DNA of 45,697 nucleotides from an uncultured Clostridia bacterium (GTDB taxonomy: Bacteria > Bacillota > Clostridia > Oscillospirales > Ruminococcaceae): positions 1-45,697 of the forward strand of contig CANEHP010000001.1 in the NCBI GenBank assembly GCA_947427325.1. Reading direction: 5' to 3'. The stretch's first letter is position 1, and each line of letters starts with the position of its first letter. The notes below the pieces were generated by a model. That model saw only the letters and a program-made list of their open reading frames with translations. It ran no database searches and was not told the DNA's origin. The position numbers were made by a program, and so were the translations under genes. Below, in pieces: positions 15,725-24,917 of this stretch.

Positions 15725-18700
15725 ATGAAGAAAATCTTTAAGAAAATGATATCAACACTTCTGTCGGCGGCCACTGTTTTTACAGCGGCGATTGTACCGT
15801 TAGCACAGGAAGCTTTCGCCGCTTCCTCATGGGCGGTAGGAGAAAAGAAAACGGTTGTTCGAACAGGAGATTTTTCCGATTCAAGCTATCATTTTAACGG
15901 AAGACTTGGAAGAAGCTTTTGGGCGACAAGCTCCCCCATTTTGGAAGCGGACGGACAAGTAGCTTACTGTATCAGCAGCAATAAACCTGCGGGAGGCTTC
16001 TATGAAAATATCTCGTATACCATAGACAGTAAGTCCCCGGATAACTCTACAACGGCAATAGCACTATCTTACGGCTATACAGGCAAAACCAAATACGGCT
16101 ATTCCGATGATTATGAGCGTAATGCAACGCAAATTCTGGTATGGATAATTAAAGACGGTTGGTTCGGAACAAGCGATGAAGAAACCGCTCTGGAAATCTT
16201 TACCGAAGAAATGAGCAGTGAAAAGCGTACCGCTATCAGAGATATTTATCACAAGATAACGGAAAATATGAAGGAGTTTGGAAAAAGACCATCATTCAAT
16301 AATCAAACTCGAGAGATGGAATATAGCTCTTCTACAAAAAAGTGGACATATACTTTCACAGACACAAACAAAGTAGCAAATAAATTTGATTGGGCAAATG
16401 CAGTAAAAAGTTATTCCTATTTATCAGTAAGTAACATAACAGCAAACTCTGTAACCTTTACTTCCACAAAACCCTTTGATACCATAACCTTAAGAGCAAA
16501 GTATAGTAACAGCGTATACACGGGAAGAAAAGCCTTTACGCTTGTTCCCCCCACAGGTTATGATATTCAGGACGTAACCACCTATGATGTATTGACAGAC
16601 CCACCCGAAACCACAATAAAACTCTACGCCGAAGAACAGGAAGGCAGCCTAAAGCTGATAAAAACCTCCGAGGACGGCAAAACAGAGGGAATAGGCTTCA
16701 AAGTGCGGACCTCAGGCGGAACGCTCATAGGCACATACTACACCGACGCCAACGGAACATTTACAGTAAACAACCTGATTGCGGGAGACTACATTGTAGA
16801 GGAAATAGTTCCCGACGGCTATACGAAACAGAATTCCAAAAGAGTAACCGTAGAGCCAAACAAAACCGCAGAGGTAAGCTTCAGCAATACCCTGCAAAAG
16901 GGTACTCTGAAAATAATCAAAACCTCCGAGGACGGCAATGTATCGGGAATAAGCTTTAAGGTTTACGCCAAAAGCGGAGTTATAGGCATAGCCTACAATA
17001 CGCTAATCGGCACATATGTCACCGACAGTAAGGGAGAGATAAAGATCCCCGGACTTAAGGTTGGCACATATATGGTAACCGAAATCGTCCCCGAGGGCTA
17101 CGAGCCGCAGGCTTCACAAACCATTACGGTAAGAGAAAATGAAACAACAGAGGTTTCGTTTAAAAACATTCCCGTGCAAGGCGAGCTTAAAATAATAAAA
17201 AAATCGCCTATAGACAATGGCAAGGTGAGCGGCATTCAGTTTATCGTTGCAGCGGAAAGCGGAGTGGCAAACGTTGCCGACGGTACGGTATTGGGAACAT
17301 ATACCACCGACAGCAAGGGGGAAATACTTATTCCCGGGCTTAAGGTCGGCACATATAAAATAACCGAAATCGTACCCGAGGGATATATGCCGCAAAATCC
17401 GAAAACCGTTACGGTTAAAGAAAATGAAACCACGGAAGTCTCTTTCAAAAATGTTCCCGGAAACATAGGAACAATGAAAATTGTAAAAACCTCCGAGGAC
17501 AACAAGGTAAACAACATACCCTTTGTAATCAGAACAAAGGACGGAAAATTAGTAGGCGAGTACAAAACCAAATATGAGATATCGGAAAGCGGAGTTGTGG
17601 GTGTTATCGACGTGCAGTTAATGCCCGGGGAATACATTGTTGAGGAAAAAAGATCCCCCTTATACGAACCCCAAGAGCCGCAGACGGTAAAAGTGGAAAC
17701 GGGAAAAACAACGGTGGTTAATTTCCGCAACGTTCTTAAGAAATCCGGAAGTATACAGCTTACAAAGGTTGACGGAAACAACCCCGATATGCTTCTCAGC
17801 GGCGCAGTGTTCAGCGTTTCCTTCAGCGAAAAAATAAGCAATGGCAGATACAGTCCCTTCAAAGTTCCTGTCGGCAATATGGAGGAAATATCCGATGGCG
17901 TATACCATATGGGCGATTTAAAGGAAGGAATGTATTATATCACTGAAACAAAAGCCCCCGACGGTTATGAATTGGATACAAACACCTACGAGGTAAAAGT
18001 AACAGATACCAAAAAGTCATATATAGTCACCAACAATGACAACGGACTGTTCACAAACCATAAGCTGCCGCAGATAACAACACTGGCGGCTTCCCAAAGC
18101 GGCGGCAACGCCTTTGCGGCAGGAAGGATCACTATCGAGGATACCGTTTCATACAAGAACCTGATAGTCGGCAAAACCTACACATTAAAGGGCTGTCTTA
18201 TGCAGCCCAGCTTTGAATGGGATAAGAGAGAAACGGGAGTTCCCTTTACAGTGGGCGGCAATCAAATAACAGCGGAAAAAACCTTTACCGCCACAGCTTC
18301 CGAAGGCAGCGTTACCCTTTCCTTTACCTTCGACACAAAGGAAATAACGCAGAATACAAAGGTAGTTGTCTTCGAGGAGCTGTATGTGGAGGGCAAGGAC
18401 GAAGCAATAGCTTCCCACAAGGATATTAACGACAGAAATCAAACCGTTGAGATCCATAAACCAAAAATCACTACCTCGGCAACCTCGTACAACAGAAAAG
18501 ACGTAATGGCTGTGGGTACAATCACTGTAGACGACTCTGTGGAGTACAGCGACCTGATAGTCGGCGAAAGCTACACGGTAAAGGGTGCGCTGATGGATAA
18601 GTCCACAGGCAAAGCCTTTACGGTAAACGGAAAGGCGGTGGAAGCGCAGACAACCTTTACCGCCACGGCAACAGCTGGAACGGTTGCGGTTAGATTTACC

Positions 18701-21700
18701 TTTAATGCAGGCGGAATAACCAAAAATACGGAAGTGGTTGCTTATGAACGCCTATATTACAATAGTATAGAAATCGCAGCTCATACGGATATCAACGACA
18801 AGTCTCAAACCGTTGAAATCTTAAAGCCCAAAATCAGCACTACCGCAACCTCAATGAATGAAAAGCACGCTTTCGGTATTGGCACTGTTACTGTTGACGA
18901 CGCAGTAGAATACAGCAATCTGATTGAGGAGCAGGAATATGTTTTAGTGGGCGTGCTGATGGATAAGTTCACAGGCAAGCCCTTTAAGGTAAACGGAAAA
19001 ACGGTGGAAGCAAGGACAGCCTTTACCGCAAAAGCGCAAAGCGGAACTGCTGCCGTAAGATTTGCCTTTGATGGCAGCGCAATAACCGACAATACCAAGC
19101 TGGTGGTATATGAAACCCTTTACAGAAACGGAACCGAGATCGCAAGCCATAAGGATATAAACGATTTGGGTCAGACCGTTGAAATTCATAAGCCTGAAAT
19201 AAAGACCACTGCTGCCTCCAACGGAGAAAAGGAAGTTATAGCTATTGGCACAGTAACTATAGACGATGTAGTTTCCTACACGGATCTGATTGTGGGCAAG
19301 GAATATACTGTTAATGGCGTCCTTATGAACAAGACCACGGGAAAAGCCTTTACTGTAAACGGAAAGGAAGTTACGACACAGGCTAAATTCACGCCTAAAA
19401 CCGCAAACGGCACTGTAACCTTAAGCTTTGCTTTCAACGCAAACGGAATTACCGCCAATACCAAGCTTGTTGCCTATGAGCGTTTATCCGTAAATGGTGT
19501 TGAAATTGCCGTTCATACGGATATAAACGATAAGGCGCAGACGGTAGAACTGCATAAGCCTAAAATCGGTACAACGGCAACATCAAACGGCGAAAAGGAC
19601 GTTATCGCCATTGGCACGGTAACTATTGACGATGTAATTTCCTATTCCGATTTAATTGTAGGCAAGGAATATACCGTAAGCGGCGTTCTGATGAACAAGA
19701 CCACAGGAAAAGCCTTTACTGTAAACGGAAAGGAAGTCACGGCACAGGCTAAATTTACACCAAAAACAACGAGCGGCACTGTTTCTGTTAAATTTACCTT
19801 TGACGGCAGCGCAATTACAGCGAATACCAAGCTTGTTGCTTATGAGCGTTTGTATCTGAATAATGTGGAAATCGCCGTTCATACGGATATAAACGATAAG
19901 GCGCAGACCGTAGAGGTACACAAGCCCACAATAGGCACGGTTGCCACCTCCAACGGTGAAAAGGAGACTATAGGCGTCGGCACTGTTACTATTAACGATA
20001 CCGTAGCTTATCACGATTTAATAATCGGCAAGGAATACACTGTAAGCGGTACTTTAATGAACCAAGCCACAGGCAGGGCATTTACCGTAAACGGTAAGGA
20101 AGTGACATCTTCCGTTAAGTTTACCGCAAAGGCGGCTGACGAAACCGTTACCGTAAGCTTTACCCTTGACGGCAGTGCAGTAACCGAAAATACCAAATTA
20201 GTTGTATTTGAAACGCTGTATCTGGGCAGCACCGCTATTGCGGTACACGCCGATATTAACGATGAAGGTCAGACGGTTGAAGTTCATAAGCCCGAAATAA
20301 AGACTACAGCCACATCAAAGGGCGAAAAGGAAGTTATGGCAATCGACACTGTTACCATTGACGACGTGATTTCTTACAAGGATCTGATTGTGGGCAAGGA
20401 ATATACTGTTAATGGCATTCTGATGAATAAGACCACGGGAAAAGCCTTTACTGTAAACGGTAAGGAAGTAACCGCACAGGCAAAATTCACACCTAAAACT
20501 GCAAACGGCACTGTAACTGTAAGCTTTACCTTTAACTCAAACGGAATTACCGCCAATACCAAGCTTGTGGCTTATGAGCGTTTATACTTAAAAGATATGG
20601 AAATTGCCGTTCATACGGATATAAACGATAAGGCACAGACAGTGGAGCTGCATAAGCCCGAAATTAAAACCACAGCTACGTCCAACGGTGAAAAGGACGT
20701 TATCGCCATTGGCACGGTAACTATTGACGATGTAATTTCCTACAAGGATCTGATTGTCGGCAAGGAATACACTGTAAATGGCGTTCTTATGAACAAGACC
20801 ACAAGAAAAGCCTTTACGGTAAACGGCAAGGAAGTAACGGCACAGGCTAAGTTTACGCCTACTGCTTCCAATGGCAATGTAACCGTAAGCTTTACCTTTG
20901 ATGGCAGCGCAATAACAGCGAATACCGAGCTTGTGGCATATGAGCGTTTGTATTTGAATAATGTGGAAATTGCCGTTCACACCGATATTAACGATAACGC
21001 ACAAACCGTAGAGCTGCATAAACCGTCTATTGGCACAACCGCCACCGCAGATGGTGAAAAGGAAACTATTGCAGTGGGAAATATCACTGTTGTTGATACC
21101 GTTGCTTATCACGATTTAATAGCCGGCAAGGAGTACACAATAAGCGGTATTCTAATGAATAAGGCAACAGGCAAGCCTTTTACGGCAAACGGCAGGGAGA
21201 TCACTTCAAGCGTAAAGTTTACAGCAAAAGCAGCTAACGAAAATGTTTCCGTAAGCTTTACCTTTGACAGCAGCGCAATAACCGAAAATACCAAGCTTGT
21301 GGCATTCCAGACCTTATATCTGAACGGTGTGGAAATTGCAAATCACAAGGACATTAACGATAAGGGTCAGACAGTTGAAATTCATAAGCCCTCTATCGAA
21401 ACCACTGCAACCTCAAACGGCGAAAAGGAAGCTGTAGCGGTTGGAACTGTTACCATTGACGATGTAATTTCCTACAAGGATTTGATTGTCGGCAAGGAAT
21501 ACACGGTAAGCGGCGTTTTGATGAACAAGACCACAGGAGAAGCCTTTACGGTAAACGGAAAGGAAATAACCGCACAGGCTAAATTCACACCTAAAACAAC
21601 AAGCGGCACTGTAACCGTAAGCTTTACCTTTGACGGCAGCGCAATCACAACAAATACCAAGCTTGTAGCTTATGAGCGTTTATTCTTAAATGGTGTTGAA

Positions 21701-23704
21701 ATCGCAGTACACACTGATATTGAAGATGAAAATCAGACGGTTGAAATTCACAAGCCCGAAATTAAGACCACCGCCACATCAAACGGCGAAAAGGAAGCTA
21801 TAGCGGTCGGCACTGTTACCATTGACGACGTAGTTTCCTACAAGGATTTGATTGTGGGCAAGGAATATACTGTAAATGGCGTTTTGATGAACAAGACCAC
21901 AGGAGAAGCCTTTACGGTAAACGGAAAGGAAGTAACCGCACAGGCTAAATTTACACCTACTGCTTCCAACGGCACTGTAACCGTAAGCTTTACCTTTGAC
22001 GGCAGCGCAATAACCGCAAACACCAAGCTTGTAGCTTATGAGCGTTTATTCTTAAACGACGTTGAAATCGCCGTTCATACGGATATTAACGATGAAGAGC
22101 AGACTGTTGAGGTACACAAGCCCAAAATCGGAACTACCGCAACGGCAGGCGGCGAAAAGGAAACTATTGCAGTGGGAAATATTACCGTTATAGATACCGT
22201 AGATTATCACGATTTAATAATCGGCAGAGAGTACACGGTAATCGGCGTGCTGATGGATAAGGCCACAGGCAAGCCCTTTACCGCAAACGGCGAAGAGGTA
22301 ACAGCTCAAACCGTCTTCACCGCAGAAAAAACAGACGAAAATGTTTCCGTGAAATTTATATTTGACAGCAGTGCAATTACCGAAAATACAAAGCTTGTGG
22401 CATTCCAGACATTGTATTTAAACGGCGTTGAGATTGCGAACCACAGGGATATTAACGACGAGGGACAGACAGTTGAGATCCACAAGCCCGAAATCGGCAC
22501 TTCCGCAAGCTCCGAGGGAGAAAAAGAAGCCTTTGCGGTTGGTACTGTTACTATTGAGGATATTGTAAAATATCACGATTTGATTATCGGCAAGGAATAT
22601 GTTGTCAACGGCGTTCTGATGAACAAGGCGACAAACGAGCCTTTCCTTGTTGACGGCGAAGAGGTAACGGCGCAGACCGCCTTTATTGCGGAAAACTCTG
22701 ACGGCGAAGTAACTGTTACCTTTACCTTTGACGCAAGCGGAATTACGGAGAATATGACTGTTGTAGCCTTTGAAACAATATCGCTGGACGGTGTGGAATT
22801 TGCGGTACACGCCGATATCAATGATGAGGAACAAACTGTTGAGCTTAGAAAGCCTAAAATAAGCACTGTTGCAACCGTTAACGGCGAAAAGGACGCTTTT
22901 GCGGTTGGCGAAACTGTAATTAAGGATATCATTTCTTATGAAAATCTTATTGTCGGTAAGGAATACACGGTAAACGGCGTTCTTATGAACAAGCTGACAG
23001 GCGAACCCTTACTGATAAACGGAGAAAAAGTAACGGCTCAAACAATCTTTACCGCCGATACCGAAAAGGGCGAGGTTGAGACAAGCTTTACCTTTGACGG
23101 AAAAGGAATCGCCGAAAATACAACACTTGTTGTTTTTGAAACCCTGTCATACGGAGAAGCCGAGCTTACAGCTCATACCGACATTTCCGATGAAAATCAG
23201 ACTGTGGGAATTAAAAAGCCGCAGGTTGACACCAAGGCTTCAACCGATTATATTGTAGAAGGCGATAAATTCTTTATTGTCGTTGACGATGTAATTACAT
23301 TCAAGAACTTTATTTCCGGCAAGGAATACACTGTCAAGGGCGTGCTTATGGATAAGCTCACGGGACAGCCCTTCCTTGTAAACGGTAAGCAAATTACCGT
23401 TGAAAAAACCTTTATCGCAAAAGAGGCTGACGGCGAAATAACTGTACGCTTTACTATTGACGCTACTGATATTACTGAGGAAATAGATGTAGTTGTATTT
23501 GAAAACGTGTATCTCGGAGAAGAAAAAATAGCGGCTCACGCAGATATAACCGATGTTGATCAAACCGTAAACCTTATTCCCATTGATGAAGATGTGCCGC
23601 TTGGTACAATGCCGCCTACAGGTGTTGGATTTGGTTTTGGAATCGGAGCATTTGTTTTAGCTGCCGGTACTGTTATTGTTTTTGGTCGACGCAGGAGGAA
23701 ATGA
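15725..23704 (+). CDS. giant sortase-anchored adhesin (thioester, SpaA/CnaB, VaFE repeats)
   Basis: This 2659-residue surface protein starts with a Sec signal peptide cut after AFA (residues 30-32). Next is a thioester-type domain: Cys82 in VAYCIS and Gln136 in NATQILVW are placed as in internal thioester adhesins, which bond covalently to amines. Five SpaA/CnaB-like domains follow (about 306-750), with the usual Lys and Glu strands for isopeptide bonds. Fifteen VaFE repeats (about 780-2618) come next. The end carries MPPTG (2629-2633), a hydrophobic helix and RRRRK, a non-canonical sortase signal. No sortase gene is in the window. Large SpaA/VaFE proteins are known beside Tn1549/CTn-type transfer genes, so a role in mating contact or host attachment is plausible. 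Confidence 0.93.
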   Translation: MKKIFKKMISTLLSAATVFTAAIVPLAQEAFAASSWAVGEKKTVVRTGDFSDSSYHFNGRLGRSFWATSSPILEADGQVAYCISSNKPAGGFYENISYTIDSKSPDNSTTAIALSYGYTGKTKYGYSDDYERNATQILVWIIKDGWFGTSDEETALEIFTEEMSSEKRTAIRDIYHKITENMKEFGKRPSFNNQTREMEYSSSTKKWTYTFTDTNKVANKFDWANAVKSYSYLSVSNITANSVTFTSTKPFDTITLRAKYSNSVYTGRKAFTLVPPTGYDIQDVTTYDVLTDPPETTIKLYAEEQEGSLKLIKTSEDGKTEGIGFKVRTSGGTLIGTYYTDANGTFTVNNLIAGDYIVEEIVPDGYTKQNSKRVTVEPNKTAEVSFSNTLQKGTLKIIKTSEDGNVSGISFKVYAKSGVIGIAYNTLIGTYVTDSKGEIKIPGLKVGTYMVTEIVPEGYEPQASQTITVRENETTEVSFKNIPVQGELKIIKKSPIDNGKVSGIQFIVAAESGVANVADGTVLGTYTTDSKGEILIPGLKVGTYKITEIVPEGYMPQNPKTVTVKENETTEVSFKNVPGNIGTMKIVKTSEDNKVNNIPFVIRTKDGKLVGEYKTKYEISESGVVGVIDVQLMPGEYIVEEKRSPLYEPQEPQTVKVETGKTTVVNFRNVLKKSGSIQLTKVDGNNPDMLLSGAVFSVSFSEKISNGRYSPFKVPVGNMEEISDGVYHMGDLKEGMYYITETKAPDGYELDTNTYEVKVTDTKKSYIVTNNDNGLFTNHKLPQITTLAASQSGGNAFAAGRITIEDTVSYKNLIVGKTYTLKGCLMQPSFEWDKRETGVPFTVGGNQITAEKTFTATASEGSVTLSFTFDTKEITQNTKVVVFEELYVEGKDEAIASHKDINDRNQTVEIHKPKITTSATSYNRKDVMAVGTITVDDSVEYSDLIVGESYTVKGALMDKSTGKAFTVNGKAVEAQTTFTATATAGTVAVRFTFNAGGITKNTEVVAYERLYYNSIEIAAHTDINDKSQTVEILKPKISTTATSMNEKHAFGIGTVTVDDAVEYSNLIEEQEYVLVGVLMDKFTGKPFKVNGKTVEARTAFTAKAQSGTAAVRFAFDGSAITDNTKLVVYETLYRNGTEIASHKDINDLGQTVEIHKPEIKTTAASNGEKEVIAIGTVTIDDVVSYTDLIVGKEYTVNGVLMNKTTGKAFTVNGKEVTTQAKFTPKTANGTVTLSFAFNANGITANTKLVAYERLSVNGVEIAVHTDINDKAQTVELHKPKIGTTATSNGEKDVIAIGTVTIDDVISYSDLIVGKEYTVSGVLMNKTTGKAFTVNGKEVTAQAKFTPKTTSGTVSVKFTFDGSAITANTKLVAYERLYLNNVEIAVHTDINDKAQTVEVHKPTIGTVATSNGEKETIGVGTVTINDTVAYHDLIIGKEYTVSGTLMNQATGRAFTVNGKEVTSSVKFTAKAADETVTVSFTLDGSAVTENTKLVVFETLYLGSTAIAVHADINDEGQTVEVHKPEIKTTATSKGEKEVMAIDTVTIDDVISYKDLIVGKEYTVNGILMNKTTGKAFTVNGKEVTAQAKFTPKTANGTVTVSFTFNSNGITANTKLVAYERLYLKDMEIAVHTDINDKAQTVELHKPEIKTTATSNGEKDVIAIGTVTIDDVISYKDLIVGKEYTVNGVLMNKTTRKAFTVNGKEVTAQAKFTPTASNGNVTVSFTFDGSAITANTELVAYERLYLNNVEIAVHTDINDNAQTVELHKPSIGTTATADGEKETIAVGNITVVDTVAYHDLIAGKEYTISGILMNKATGKPFTANGREITSSVKFTAKAANENVSVSFTFDSSAITENTKLVAFQTLYLNGVEIANHKDINDKGQTVEIHKPSIETTATSNGEKEAVAVGTVTIDDVISYKDLIVGKEYTVSGVLMNKTTGEAFTVNGKEITAQAKFTPKTTSGTVTVSFTFDGSAITTNTKLVAYERLFLNGVEIAVHTDIEDENQTVEIHKPEIKTTATSNGEKEAIAVGTVTIDDVVSYKDLIVGKEYTVNGVLMNKTTGEAFTVNGKEVTAQAKFTPTASNGTVTVSFTFDGSAITANTKLVAYERLFLNDVEIAVHTDINDEEQTVEVHKPKIGTTATAGGEKETIAVGNITVIDTVDYHDLIIGREYTVIGVLMDKATGKPFTANGEEVTAQTVFTAEKTDENVSVKFIFDSSAITENTKLVAFQTLYLNGVEIANHRDINDEGQTVEIHKPEIGTSASSEGEKEAFAVGTVTIEDIVKYHDLIIGKEYVVNGVLMNKATNEPFLVDGEEVTAQTAFIAENSDGEVTVTFTFDASGITENMTVVAFETISLDGVEFAVHADINDEEQTVELRKPKISTVATVNGEKDAFAVGETVIKDIISYENLIVGKEYTVNGVLMNKLTGEPLLINGEKVTAQTIFTADTEKGEVETSFTFDGKGIAENTTLVVFETLSYGEAELTAHTDISDENQTVGIKKPQVDTKASTDYIVEGDKFFIVVDDVITFKNFISGKEYTVKGVLMDKLTGQPFLVNGKQITVEKTFIAKEADGEITVRFTIDATDITEEIDVVVFENVYLGEEKIAAHADITDVDQTVNLIPIDEDVPLGTMPPTGVGFGFGIGAFVLAAGTVIVFGRRRRK
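18061..23580 (+). repeat. 15 tandem VaFE (Thr-Gln ester) repeats, mostly 366 bases
   Basis: Each unit is about 122 residues. It begins with a T-x-A-(T/S) strand, passes a VaFE-like LVAYERL or VVFE strand and ends in H-x-D-I-x-D-x-x-QTV. The first Thr and the last Gln, which form the ester cross-link in this family, are present in all 15. Unit 1 is longer. Several middle units (4, 5, 7, 8, 10, 11) are very similar in DNA, so copy number may change by recombination or be misassembled. Confidence 0.9.
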
Positions 23705-23747
23705 GGTAGAAAGTATGTCAATGACAATATGTAAGAAATACTGTCGC

Positions 23748-23769
23748 TTTATCCTGTAAAAGGGATAAA
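23748..23769 (+). other. hairpin after the adhesin gene
   Basis: TTTATCC (23748-23754) pairs with GGATAAA (23763-23769) around an eight-base loop. There is no T-run, so it is not a clear intrinsic terminator. It lies between the adhesin stop and the motif cluster that precedes the SpoVG-like gene. Confidence 0.35.
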
Positions 23770-23776
23770 CGCAAGG

Positions 23777-23849
23777 CGGATACTTATAGCACAATTTTTC
23801 TTTTCAGAGTTGTGATATATGTATCACAAAAACGGATACATATATCACA
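23777..23849. repeat. cluster of three element-wide palindromes before the SpoVG-like gene
   Basis: A degenerate copy, GGATACTTATAGCAC (23778-23792), is followed by the full dyad TGTGATATATGTATCACA (23811-23828) in inverted orientation and GGATACATATATCAC (23834-23848). The first two and the TTTCTTTTC tract between them align with the pair in front of parA, so the two leaders are related. The SpoVG-like gene starts 30 bases downstream. Confidence 0.7.
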
Positions 23850-23878
23850 ATATTTTTTTAAAACAGAAAGGGGAAAAA

Positions 23879-24901
23879 ATGGATATTAAAGTAAGCTCCA
23901 TAACTCTCTTGGACAGAGAAGAAAGCAAAACAAAAGCAATAGCAACATTAGTCATAAATGATGAATTTGCTATACACGGAATAAGAGTAATTGAGGGCAA
24001 AAACGGCGACTTTGTTCAAATGCCCCAAAAACGTGACGGCAGCGGAAATTACAACGATATTATTTACCCCGTAACAGCCGAGTTAAGGGAAGAGATTAAC
24101 ATTGCCGTTCTTGAACGGTATAAAAACCCTATCTCAATCGATAACTTACAGCTTATCGGCAGCTATGAAACAAAATGCGATATTCACTACATTGATCGCA
24201 CAACAATATGGGACGAAGCCGCCCACGCCTATGCAGAAAAAGATAATGTGACTATTTCTCAGCTTCAAGCGGCATTTATTGAAGCAAAACAGTTTGCCGC
24301 AGCTGTCAAGGAAAGTGAGAAACTATCCGATGAGCCACAGCAAAGACCTGTACAGTCAAAAATATATGCTTTGCTGAATGATGTTAAAAACAATGAATAT
24401 CTGAAAGCAGTAGGCAAGATTGTTATAGACGATGCTATTGTGATTACAGGTGTAAGAGTTACCGAGGGAACCGTAGTTAATACAGCCGAGGACGGTACAA
24501 AAAAAGAAGAAAAGAAAACTTTTGTCGGTATGCCCTCATATTCAACTGAAACTGACGAGTTAAAACAGTACGCACATCCAATCACAAAAGAGTGCTACGA
24601 TAAAATCAACAACTGCGTTATTGCAGCGTATCAAAATATCGGCAGATTTACATACAAGGGTGTTAAATTTTCGGAGCTTGGCGAAGAAACGTCGAACATC
24701 GGCGGAGGAGATCTGAACAACAGATTTGCCGAAAAACTTATGGCAGAGCTTGAAAAACGAGGAATACCCTATAACGCAAAAATAGATAAAGACGGGACTA
24801 CAAGGCTAACGGTAAAATCCTCCGACAAGGAAACGGCTGAAGGCATAAGAAAGGAACTTAAGGAAATCCTTAATCCCCCAAAGCCTAAGCAAAGCAGATA
24901 G
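23879..24901 (+). CDS. tandem SpoVG-domain protein
   Basis: The ATG at 23879 follows AAAGGGGA; the frame is open further upstream but without a ribosome site. The 340-residue product holds two SpoVG-like domains (about 1-85 and 160-255). Each has the pattern of a VRV-x-EG strand, a (V/F)-x-MP segment and a helix with YP(V/I)T or HPIT. A helical linker joins them, and a C-terminal alpha/beta segment of about 70 residues follows. SpoVG is a nucleic-acid-binding regulator of sporulation and surface genes in Firmicutes. Such copies are common on Clostridial mobile elements in front of PcfB-like genes. It is 16 bases from the next gene and probably starts the transfer operon. Confidence 0.8.
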   Translation: MDIKVSSITLLDREESKTKAIATLVINDEFAIHGIRVIEGKNGDFVQMPQKRDGSGNYNDIIYPVTAELREEINIAVLERYKNPISIDNLQLIGSYETKCDIHYIDRTTIWDEAAHAYAEKDNVTISQLQAAFIEAKQFAAAVKESEKLSDEPQQRPVQSKIYALLNDVKNNEYLKAVGKIVIDDAIVITGVRVTEGTVVNTAEDGTKKEEKKTFVGMPSYSTETDELKQYAHPITKECYDKINNCVIAAYQNIGRFTYKGVKFSELGEETSNIGGGDLNNRFAEKLMAELEKRGIPYNAKIDKDGTTRLTVKSSDKETAEGIRKELKEILNPPKPKQSR

Positions 24902-24917
24902 TGGGAGGTGATCTGAA

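Noticed and set aside
18061..23580. Regular spaced repeats that could suggest a CRISPR array
   Set aside because: Units are about 366 bases, wholly coding, with no short identical repeats separated by unique spacers.
15725..23704. Many open minus-strand frames of 60-210 codons opposite the adhesin
   Set aside because: They recur with the 366-base repeat period, lack ribosome sites and mirror the composition of the plus-strand repeats. They are antisense shadows.
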